In this document: piece by piece, positions 56,683-64,000 of the stretch
How the letters are laid out: each line of letters opens with the position of its first letter
How positions within the stretch are numbered: position 1 is the first letter of the stretch
Assembly (NCBI GenBank): GCA_047967505.1
Contig: CM106538.1
Length of the DNA stretch: 64,000 bases
Strand: one strand, 5' to 3'
From: Dipteris shenzhenensis
Taxonomy: Eukaryota > Polypodiophyta > Polypodiopsida > Gleicheniales
The notes under the pieces: generated by a model
Database searches by the model: none
The model's input: only the letters and a program-made list of their open reading frames with translations
What the model was told of the DNA's origin: nothing
Made by a program: the position numbers and the translations under genes

Positions 56683-56956
56683 TCATGGCTTGAAGACACA
56701 ATATTGATGTGATCCACATCTTCCTTCCATGTGCTCCTCCAATGGGAGGAGGGGAAGGGGCCATGTCATGGGGAAGTCCCTATAGGAGGACTCAGGAGGT
56801 GGTGGAGGAGGAGGGGGAGGAGGTGGAGGAAGGGAAGGAAGGCAAATAAATACATGCTAGATTGGAAAATAGATTCTTGGAAAGATGCAAGTTTGAGCCC
56901 ATACTGTCCTCTAGCTTCTCTTTCTCCAACTCATGTTTGCACAACAAACTCGTGTA
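56683..56956. other. Right part of the unknown insert in Copia B RNase H
   Basis: Starts with the second TCATG. Contains a purine-rich stretch (GGAGG repeats at 56783-56850). Not related to Copia A or B. Copia B sequence resumes at about 56957 with TATAGAGCACTCACTAC. Confidence 0.6.
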
Positions 56957-57349
56957 TATAGAGCACTCACTACAAGTGCATTTGAGGCTATATGGCTCAT
57001 AAGACTATTGTTAGAAACAGATTACTTCGATGAATCAAAGCCAACAACAATATAATGTGATAATCAAAGTACTATTACTAGAAACAAATTATTTTGATGA
57101 ATCAAAGCCAAAAAATATATCCCGTGATAATCAATCGGCTCAAGCATTGGCCAAGAATCCAGTATATCACTCTAGGACAAAGCACATTGATGTAAGAGAG
57201 AAATTAATTAGAGAAAGAGTGTTTGACCCAGAGGAAGGACATTCCCATTTAAGGGGTGTGATGGAATGTAATGCTTAGTCCTTCTTCGATTCCCCAGAAT
57301 CATCATCTTGAGGGAAGGCCTACTTCATGATGTTGATCTTGAGGGAAGG
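56957..57349 (+). pseudogene. pol: Copia B RNase H C-terminus and 3' end
   Basis: Reads EAIWLIRLLLETDYFDESKP, then an internal ~70-bp repeat of the LLLETNYFDESKP segment (57004-57055 and 57073-57120), then DNQSAQALAKNPVYHSRTKH and IDVREKLIRERV, matching 5760-5960. A purine tract (TTGAGGGAAGG at 57339-57349) leads into the LTR. Confidence 0.88.
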
Positions 57350-57610
57350 TGTTGAGAAACCATGCTCAACATCATGTAATAATACGTGCATAGCACTAAC
57401 CCAATAGAGTGCTATAAAGGAAAGGGTTAGATTCCCTAACCCTAACCCTAAAAGGGTTTGTATATATTCTACATTTTCAACTAAATCTAGTGTACAGTCA
57501 GTCATTTATGGTGTGCTCTCTATCTGTGCCCTCTCTCCTCATCTCCCCTCTTCTCCTCTCCCCTCTTCATATTTTGTCAACCTATTGCTCAAATCAATAG
57601 AATCTCTACA
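57350..57610 (+). repeat. 3' LTR of Copia B (end tentative)
   Basis: Starts TGTTGAGAAACC directly after the polypurine tract. Contains CCCTAACCCTAACCC and a pyrimidine-rich stretch. The end at 57610 (CTCTACA) is a guess from TG/CA rules because no partner LTR is in the window. Confidence 0.65.
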
Positions 57611-58400
57611 TCTAACTATGACATTGGTCATGATGTTCTCATGGAGTGGAGGGTAGAGTTGGCAAAACATCTAAGTGCAATGATGGTCCCAATGTTCTCA
57701 CTAACTAGGAGGATTTACATGGAATTGTGATTTTGGTCATGATGTTCCCATTGGTATGGAGGATATAGATGGTAGCACATGTAATTGTGAAGAAAAAATA
57801 GTTCAACTACACAATTCAAGAGGCATTGCTAACTGATTATCTTCAATGCACTTGTCTATCAAATGGCCATAAAGCATCAAATAATTCTCAAGAGCACTTA
57901 GCATTTGACTTTAGAGATGAAGATTCTAGAGAAATGGGTCCAATGAGTAATGATCTTACAATAGAGAAATGTAAGACATTAATCTAAAAAAGAAACTATG
58001 TGAATGTCAAGAGGCGACAAATCATGGCACCGATTCCACAACGCAAGAGACATGTAATGTTATTTGAGGAGAACATGGAAAGGACTCTTATACATAAGAA
58101 AACTTGCATTAGAATAGTTATACAGGGGAGGCGTTGGGTCCTAAGGGAGCCCCAAATGTAAAATGTTTGATGAATAAAGTTCACTATTTTGAGTCAATTA
58201 TAGATTCCAAAATTCACAAATTTGTATGGAAACTGCAAAATTGCATGTGTGACACGGCAGGGCGGAGGGGTGAGTGGGTTGGGAGGGAGGCTGGTGAAGA
58301 TTAAGTATTACCAAACTGGCAATAAAAGACTGGGGGGGAAGGAGGTGCACTCAAAAAACCCTAATTTAAAAGAAAAACCCTAAAGTGCTTTAAAAAAGAC
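57611..58400. other. Unassigned sequence upstream of the H3-like locus
   Basis: A plus-strand frame at about 57810-58160, with one stop, contains MAPIPQRKRHVMLFEENM and IVIQGRRWVLREPQM but matches nothing I know. Two copies of a TTGGTCATGATGTTC word (57624, 57733) suggest an old repeat. A G-rich stretch precedes the TATA box. Confidence 0.4.
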
Positions 58401-58408
58401 TATATAAA
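58401..58408 (+). promoter_or_regulatory. TATA box of the H3-like locus
   Basis: TATATAAA at 58401-58408, 39 bases before the ATG of the H3-like frame. The spacing would give a very short 5' leader. Confidence 0.55.
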
Positions 58409-58439
58409 GCACTTCAAGACCCTAAAATCCCTCATTTCT

Positions 58440-59549
58440 ATGGCACGAGTTAAACAAACTGCTAGACCCACTGGACACCGTTTAGACGCTACCCGTTGTC
58501 CTCCTCACAACGCCATGGCCTCCGAACACACTGCAAGCCCCAGTGGCCAAGAGGGCAATGATCACCAAGGATCTGAAGGCAGTTCTCCTCATTAGGAGTC
58601 CAAGCAACGCGAGTCCCCACCATCCGACTCTCATGGGAAATCCTAGGGATCACAGCACCATGAGGAATCCCAACATGATGAAGGATCCAAGCACGATGAG
58701 GGGTCCTCTCAGTCCTTCCATACAACTAATCGTGGAAGTAGAGAGGTCTCCCGAGGGGCAAAATAGTCCACTCAATCCTGATCAACTGCCCCTCCCTCCT
58801 CCATGGGGTCCTGGCATGGAGCAACTAGACCAACAAGTGGAGCAAGAAAGGCAAAGAGAGGAGATGGAGAGATTACAGGGGCCACAACAAGAGGAAGTAT
58901 TTGGTGGGCTCACAGATATAATGAACCTTGGCCCCAATCCTCCAACCAAGCAGACCGCACGCAAGAGCACCATCAGCCCTCTGTGCCTCGAGATGATCAG
59001 ATATGAGGAGCCTCTAGTACGAGCTGAGCAAGAGCCTCAGCTTGCTGTCTCACAGCCTCACAAGGAAAAAAGACCAAGGATAAAGTAGACCCCTAGGCGC
59101 GAGAGGCCACCTTGAATGACCCAGCAGACACAGGAAGAGGAGTCTGAAGAGGTGATTGCAAGGGAGGAGAGGCGAAAGAAGTTCAAAGCAGACAAGCGGC
59201 CACGGAGCCATGTCCAAAGGCCAATGCAGGGTCCCCTAAAGATTAAGAGGCACAAAAAATCAGGAGTGAAGGCACTTCAGGAGATCCGCAAGTTCCAAAC
59301 CACTGTGGACAATCTCAGTCCCCATGCACCCTTCCAGTGTGTTGTAGTGAAATAGCACAACATTACAAGAGTGATGTGTGTTTCACTTCAAGCGCTATGG
59401 GAGCAATTCAGGAGGCAACAAAGCAGATGATAGTAGGTCTTTTTGAAGACGCGAACTTATGTGCTATCCATGCTAAAAGAGTAACAGTGATGGACAAGGA
59501 CCTTGCACTCGCCAAGCGCATCCGCTCTAATCCCTCCTTTAGGCCCTAG
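58440..59549 (+). pseudogene. Histone H3-like gene with a long N-terminal tail, frames interrupted
   Basis: The first frame opens MARVKQTARPTGHR (58440), resembling the H3 N-terminus, and runs into a Ser/Glu/His-rich tail with stop codons from 58593. A second frame carries TKQTARKST (58945-58971), identical to H3 residues 3-11, then an acidic Gln/Glu-rich and basic stretch. The histone fold begins at about 59250 ([13 protein letters not shown]), shifts frame at 59344-59348, and ends [45 protein letters not shown]. About 30 of the last 44 core residues match ordinary H3. Loop 1 has no insertion, unlike plant centromeric H3. Stops at 59089 and 59113 and at least two shifts argue for a pseudogene; unrecognised introns are an alternative. 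TATA box and poly(A) signal are kept. Confidence 0.8.
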
Positions 59550-59615
59550 ATGTTGTTTACGTTCATTTGATGTAACCTGAATCATTTTGTAAATCTCTGC
59601 CCTTTGAGGACAATG

Positions 59616-59621
59616 AATAAA
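59616..59621 (+). terminator. Poly(A) signal of the H3-like locus
   Basis: AATAAA 67 bases after the H3-like stop codon, followed by a T-rich run. Its presence suggests a DNA copy with its own 3' region rather than a bare fragment. Confidence 0.55.
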
Positions 59622-59731
59622 AGATATTTTTATGTTTAATTACTATTCCCATGTTATTATACATGTTATGTGATGCTTTCCATCAGTTTATGCAAGTTCA
59701 GTGTGAATTTGAGTGGTCAAGTGATGTTTTT

Positions 59732-59939
59732 TCACCACGCGACAGAAGGCAAATGTGTTCGACATTACGCGGGGAGCCCAAAAAAGGTAAAGCCCACTAT
59801 GGTGCATATGGGGCCTGTTTGACCAAGATGGGGCATGTTTGACTTGGTCAAACATGCCCCATATGTGCCATAGCAGGCTTTGCCTTTTTTGGGCTCCCCG
59901 CACGATGCCGAACACATTTGCCTTCTGCTGCGTGGTGAG
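59732..59939. repeat. Long hairpin, ~96-bp arms and 15-bp loop
   Basis: Left arm 59732-59827 and right arm 59843-59939 are near-perfect reverse complements: CACCACGC/GCGTGGTG outside, GGCAAATGTGTTCG/CGAACACATTTGCC, GGGGAGCCCAAAAAAGG/CCTTTTTTGGGCTCCCC, TTTGACCAAG/CTTGGTCAAA inside. A duplicated GATGGGGCATGTTTGA at the loop allows an alternative inner pairing. No frame. Candidate foldback element or source of a double-stranded transcript. Confidence 0.93.
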
Positions 59940-60206
59940 ATTCTTACTGGATTGCTCAGAAATGACCATTATAGCACAAATATATATTTGATCGCATGCT
60001 TTTTGAATAGAATAGTGAATGAAAATATTAATGCCAACAACAATTAAAGTTACAAAATACAATGACAGTATAAAATAAATTTTGTAAAAGAACACAAAAT
60101 GGGGCACTGTATAAAAAGTATAGCTGTATTCATATAAAATAAAATTTCTATACAATAAGGCTTTAGAGCCTTTCTCTCTTCTCTAAAACACTAAGAACAT
60201 TGGGCT

Positions 60207-61690
60207 TTATTTCCCAAATACACTCCTAGCTCTAAACCTAGTCGATAGAGAGTCATTGCTATTGTCGTTGATGGCTAGGGACATGGCTGCTGCTGTCAAT
60301 GCCATACCTTGAAAATTGGTTCCGAAGGCATTGAGGGTAGCCATGCGGTTCACCAAAATGACCTTGTCAGCATTGCGATTGATGTCAGCATGACCAATCA
60401 CTCTTGATAAGGCCTTGCACTTCAAGAGGTCATCAGTGCCATGTGGATAAAGCTTTTTGTGGATAACCACAAAGCGCCCTTTTGCTTGGCCAAGGTAATT
60501 GGCTAGTGAGTGATCTCGGCCGAAGCTACTGCGAACAAGGCGTTGCCGAGATGAGAATAGGTTGACCTCAAATGCCTCCTGCAATAGTCCAACATTACAT
60601 TAGAATTCCATTAAAGCAAAAGTATACCAAGAGAGAAGAAATTCAAAGCTCATAGTTTCTTACCACTATGGAGTCATCATGCTCAATCCCTTCCTCTTTG
60701 TCAATGAGGATGGATCCAGAGGCCTCCTGTTGTCTGGAGTGAGATGTGGAGGCTTCTTCTGGAACATCAAGTAGGTCGGAGTAGATTGATGTCTCTGCAT
60801 CTTTGATTTAGGCCAATGTTAAAGCAAGAACCTCTTCTATTGAATCGTCTGCTCCCACAAACCCAGGTTCTTGCATAGTCATGTCCACCTCGTATCCACA
60901 CAGGATACCAAGAGCTTCATCCTCACGGAGACCAAACATAACCTCTATGTCATGTAGAAAGAGGTATTGTTCTCCATCGACAAGAAGGGGAGCAAGAAAC
61001 CATATCATTGTTGTGGGGTCAACAGAGGTGGTGCCCAAGGTGGATGGAATTTGAGAAGTAGAATGGGGTTTAGGAGGTCGCTGGAGCACTTCCAGGGCCA
61101 ATGCAGCTTCCCGCTCCTCAACTTCTTCATCTATGGGCTCTTCATTGTAGATGTTGGGCTCATCTACATAAATAAGAGGATCGGAAAGGGTAGGGGTAGG
61201 GTCAGGGCTTGAGGTCAAGGCCTCCTCTTCCATTTGTCCCTTCTGGAGAAGGAAAATAAAGGTCATTTCCTAGGATAGGAACCTATTTCTTGTGTTTCCG
61301 ATGACTCCACATGCTAGGAGGTCATCAATGAAAACCTCCCTAAACCCTAGGGGTGTGAGCTAGGCTCGAAGCGATCTAAATGCTTCACGAACCTGGGTTC
61401 TTGATTGAACAAGTACTTCAAATAATCAATTGGGACCCATCTTTTTGTAGACTCATCAAGTCGATATGCAAAAGTCGCGATGTAGTCTTGCATCAACTTG
61501 ATGAGGTCTTCAAATTCATATCGGGCTCCTAAGTAGGTGCCTAGGACATCTATGCTCTTATCAAAGACTAGAAATAACTCCTCCTCTCTATCAATTAATG
61601 GAGTACGAGAGATGAAATCGTGGAAGGCAGACCTAGCTTGGGTAGTTTGGTAGCTAGGAGAACTATGGCTATGATAGTGAAACTTTGAAA
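60207..61690 (-). pseudogene. Unrecognised multi-exon minus-strand locus (Y)
   Basis: The last exon 60578-60207 (EAFEVNLFSSRQRLVRSSFG to ARSVFGK) follows an 85-bp intron with good GTAAGA and TTGCAG signals and matching phase. The preceding exon runs from about 61245 (acceptor TTTCCTTCTCCAG) to 60664, acidic and Ser/Pro-rich, with one in-frame TAA near 60808. A further open stretch, 61690-61358 without a start, reads AFHDFISRTPLIDREEELFL and KRWVPIDYLKYLFNQEPRFV. The stop codon lies inside AAATAAAG, a poly(A) signal. No protein family recognised. The internal stop suggests a pseudogene or a misplaced splice site. Confidence 0.55.
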
Positions 61691-61873
61691 CTAAAGTAAC
61701 TTTATAACCGATATATACCCAAATGTTCTAAATATAAAAAATAAAAAGAATTATAAAATTTTTGGGAAAAACTTGACATTGACATGAAACAAAACCATTC
61801 AAAACATCAAAATTTATTGCACCACTATTAATTGGAAAATGTTAAAATCCACAATTGTTCCACCCCACATTTT

Positions 61874-63150
61874 CTAGACAATCTTTAATATTGCAGGAGG
61901 GATAAAAGTGGCACTATGCACGAGCTTCTCTGCACGCTTTCCTACCTTTTTACCATTTAAGGTAAAGTGAAAGGACTCAGACATGCCATCCTCCATGACC
62001 AATAGGTGTTCCCGCACGTCCCTGAGAGTCCACTGTGACGTGACAGTCACATTCTTAACATCTCCTAAATGAGAACCAATACATAAACTTACCCCTATAT
62101 TATCATCATCGTTAGAGTCAAGGGGAAGCCAATTTTCACCTGTTTTCTTCCAGTGCCTATATTGGAAAGCAAAATATAACATTTGGCAGGAGATGTGGTA
62201 CTTGATAACCACATTGTCCTTACATACATGGCATTGAAACAGATCACCCTTTTGTTCACATGACCTGCTTCCCCAATTCACCCCAAGCAATTCCTCAAGG
62301 GCATTCTCATGTAGGCACTTGCATGACCACATGGTTTTTGTTCTGTGCATCTGGATATTATGAAAACAAGAAGCAAAAATGTGCAAAGGCATAAACCAAG
62401 ACAACCTTACCCATTTAGAGCCAAATGTAAACTTCATGGCCATGCCCACATCCTTTGCAATCTTTTCCTTGTATGATTGCATTGTTCTTGTGTCCACCAT
62501 GCTGCAATCCATGTCTTCAAGTTGTGGTGTTGCAATGCATTGAAGATGGCCATAGCCTGATGCCGTCCTTGGAGTAATGTACTTGGCATTATACCAATAG
62601 ATATTTCTCTATTTCAAAGCAGAGGACTTCTCTCCAGCATGCATTTGCCTTCCTAAATCCTCATGAATGGCAGTAAACTTACCTAAGAAGCACTCGACTG
62701 GTTCCCACTCCTCAAAGTCTGAAGGAAATACATCTGCTATGCACAAGTGCTATTTCAAAATACAATTTCAAACTGACTCATTACACTGGTTCTATTTCAA
62801 AATACAATTTCAAGCTGACTCATTACACTTCAAAATCTTACACAAAATGCAGACTTATAATGTGATGGTATTGTCGATTGATTGCTTGAGGGAGGAAGGC
62901 GCATGTCCTTCCCCATGTAGATGTGTTGCACCTTTGCAAGCAATCCTTTCTTCCCAAGCTTGAACTTCATGATGCGGCCCTTCCATTCATGCAAAAGATC
63001 ACCTCTTTTGCTCTTGGGAAGCTTATGTAGACCCTTGGCAGATCCTCTCATGACTATCCAATCATTCAAGTTGTAGGTGCAAGGCACCCATTCACCTAGT
63101 GCATTTTTGCTCTTGTGGGACACAGAGTACATGTATGGTCTCCTCACCAT
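61874..63150 (-). CDS. Unrecognised multi-exon minus-strand locus (X)
   Basis: Probable first exon from ATG at 63150 (MVRRPYMYSVSHKSKNALGE, LNDWIVMRGSAKGLHKLPKS, basic) to about 62870. A 51-bp exon candidate at 62733-62683 (VFPSDFEEWEPVECFL) has strong GCAG and GTAAGT edges. The last exon, open from about 62610 to the TAG at 61874, is Cys/His-rich (CKCLHENALEELLG, CHVCKDNVVIKYHISC) and ends in a segment that looks like a ubiquitin-type fold (LRDVREHLLVMEDG, FHFTLNGKKVGKRAEKLV; weak inference). The phases of my middle junctions do not all agree, so the model is incomplete. AATAAA on the minus strand (61812-61817) follows the stop. Confidence 0.5.
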
Positions 63151-63280
63151 GCTTATACAGAGGTCATTACAGCAATAGTGGACTAGAAAGTGTAGCTTAG
63201 AGGGAGAGAGAAGCTCTGATAGAGGGAGAGAGAGGGAAAAGGTATAGAGGGTGCAACTGAAGCTTGAGAGAAGCTCCAAG

Positions 63281-63493
63281 AGGTGCTGTAGCTAGGAATG
63301 GAGGGAGAAAGAGTAGAGGGGGATGAGCAGCTGCTCCAGGAGGTGTTGTAGCTAGGAATTGAGGGAGAAAGAGCAGAGGGGGATGAAAAGCCAGTACAGG
63401 AGGTACTATAGCTAAGAATGGAGAAAGAAAGAGCAGAGGGGGATGATCAGCTGCTGCTATAGGAGGTGCTGTAGCTAGGAGTGGAGAGAGAAT
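63281..63493. repeat. 60/60/63-bp tandem repeat
   Basis: GAGGTGCTGTAGCTAGGAA-like words recur with GTAGCTAGG or its variant at 63288, 63348, 63408 and 63471, each followed by GGGAGAAAGAG-AGAGGGGGATGA. Unit lengths are multiples of three, and the minus strand is open as repeats of HPPLLFLPPFLATAPPGAAA. Confidence 0.88.
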
Positions 63494-64000
63494 GATCAAC
63501 TACTACAAGAGGTGCTGGAGAGGGAGAAACACAGTGGACCAGAGCAGGAGGGGGTAGAGAAGATGCCAAATGTGTTCCCACATTTGAAAAATGGATGGAG
63601 AATGGAGTTGGATCAGAGAAGAGGAGGGGGCAGGCCTGTAACAAGCTGAGAGGAGGGAAAATTTCACCCAGAAGGGCCCACCGCCTCTTGAATGACTTGT
63701 AGGTTTTTTTGGGGGAGGTGCATATGGGAGAATGGTCAAGCATGGGTTGAGGGGGGGGGGATGGTTTGAGTGGTCCCCGGTGTAAGAGGAGTAGCCAATA
63801 GGGACTGTTTGTAGGTCTGCCCACCCTCCACCTCAACATGGCATTGCCCGACAAAAAGGAGCACTCCCATTGGTACACCTCAAATACATCACTAATCCCT
63901 TGAAATTAGGAAACACTAATTGGGGGCCCTTTGGAGACCCCAATTCTCCCCTAATGGATTTTTTTTAATGTGAAGGAAACAGATTGTAAATTTGGCCGTG
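63494..64000. other. Unassigned end of window
   Basis: Purine-rich at first, with open minus-strand frames that are Pro/Leu/Ser-rich and look compositional. A short G run at 63751-63760. No gene recognised. Confidence 0.4.

Larger units (their letters stand above)
45742..57610 (+). mobile_element. Ty1/Copia family B element, split by nested insertions
   Basis: Plus-strand order is gag (45742), protease, integrase, RT, RNase H (to about 57235) and 3' LTR (57350-57610). It is interrupted by a coding-free LTR element (47456-48489) and by an unknown insert (about 50723-56956) that itself contains Copia A copy 2. Own sequence is about 4.6 kb. All reading frames are broken. A second fragment of this family lies at 5293-5960. 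Confidence 0.88.

Noticed and set aside
57425-57455. Telomere repeat in the Copia B LTR (CCCTAACCCTAACCC)
   Set aside because: Two to three units only, of non-plant type, within LTR sequence; likely chance.
58440-59549. Centromeric histone CENH3
   Set aside because: Loop 1 between the EIAQ and SSAMGA blocks has the ordinary H3 length, whereas plant CENH3 proteins carry extra residues there; assigned only as H3-like.
1-64000. CRISPR arrays, bacterial operons, ribosome-binding sites
   Set aside because: Spliced plant genes and retrotransposons show a eukaryotic nuclear sequence; the tandem repeats have no spacer-repeat regularity.

Overview
The window is nuclear DNA of a land plant with a large, transposon-rich genome. 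The evidence is a 16-exon STRUBBELIG-family receptor kinase gene with plant-type GT-AG introns, several Ty1/Copia elements, a LINE remnant, a degenerate array of the plant telomere unit (CCCTAAA/CCCTAGA), and long (GA)n, (CT)n and (AC)n microsatellites. A fern or another plant with long introns would fit, but the species is not established.

Layout. 1-5292: a minus-strand Copia element (family A, copy 1) cut by the window edge. It abuts a plus-strand fragment of a second family (B, 5293-5960). 6375-14346: two diverged copies of a ~2 kb unidentified repeat flank a broken Copia gag/protease piece and a ~215-bp tandem array. 14347-17902: mostly unassigned, becoming GC-richer towards the gene. 17903-30082: the only clearly intact gene, an LRR receptor with a catalytically atypical kinase domain (718 codons). 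An 8.05 kb intron, full of repeats, separates the ectodomain/membrane exons from the kinase exons. 30083-45700: repeats, including a perfect 29-bp hairpin, a gag-only Copia remnant, a 415-bp tandem duplication, an LTR carrying a long (GA)n tract, three patches of a TGATGTGGC-rich degenerate repeat, a polypurine block and the telomere-like array. 45742-57610: a nested stack. Plus-strand Copia B is split by a 1.0 kb coding-free LTR element in its integrase. A ~0.34 kb unknown insert lies in its RNase H, and that insert carries a complete Copia A (50793-56682; 171-bp LTRs; TCATG target duplication).

58400-64000 differs from the rest. A plus-strand locus carries a histone H3-like fold domain with an unusually long, charged N-terminal tail, a TATA box and a poly(A) signal, but also stops and frameshifts. 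A 96-bp-arm hairpin follows it. Then come two unrecognised minus-strand multi-exon loci and a frame-preserving 60-bp tandem repeat.

The receptor gene is the only locus predicted to work as annotated. The transposon genes are all interrupted. The H3-like locus and its unrecognised neighbours are the most promising new material. All assignments come from reading the sequence; no database search was run.
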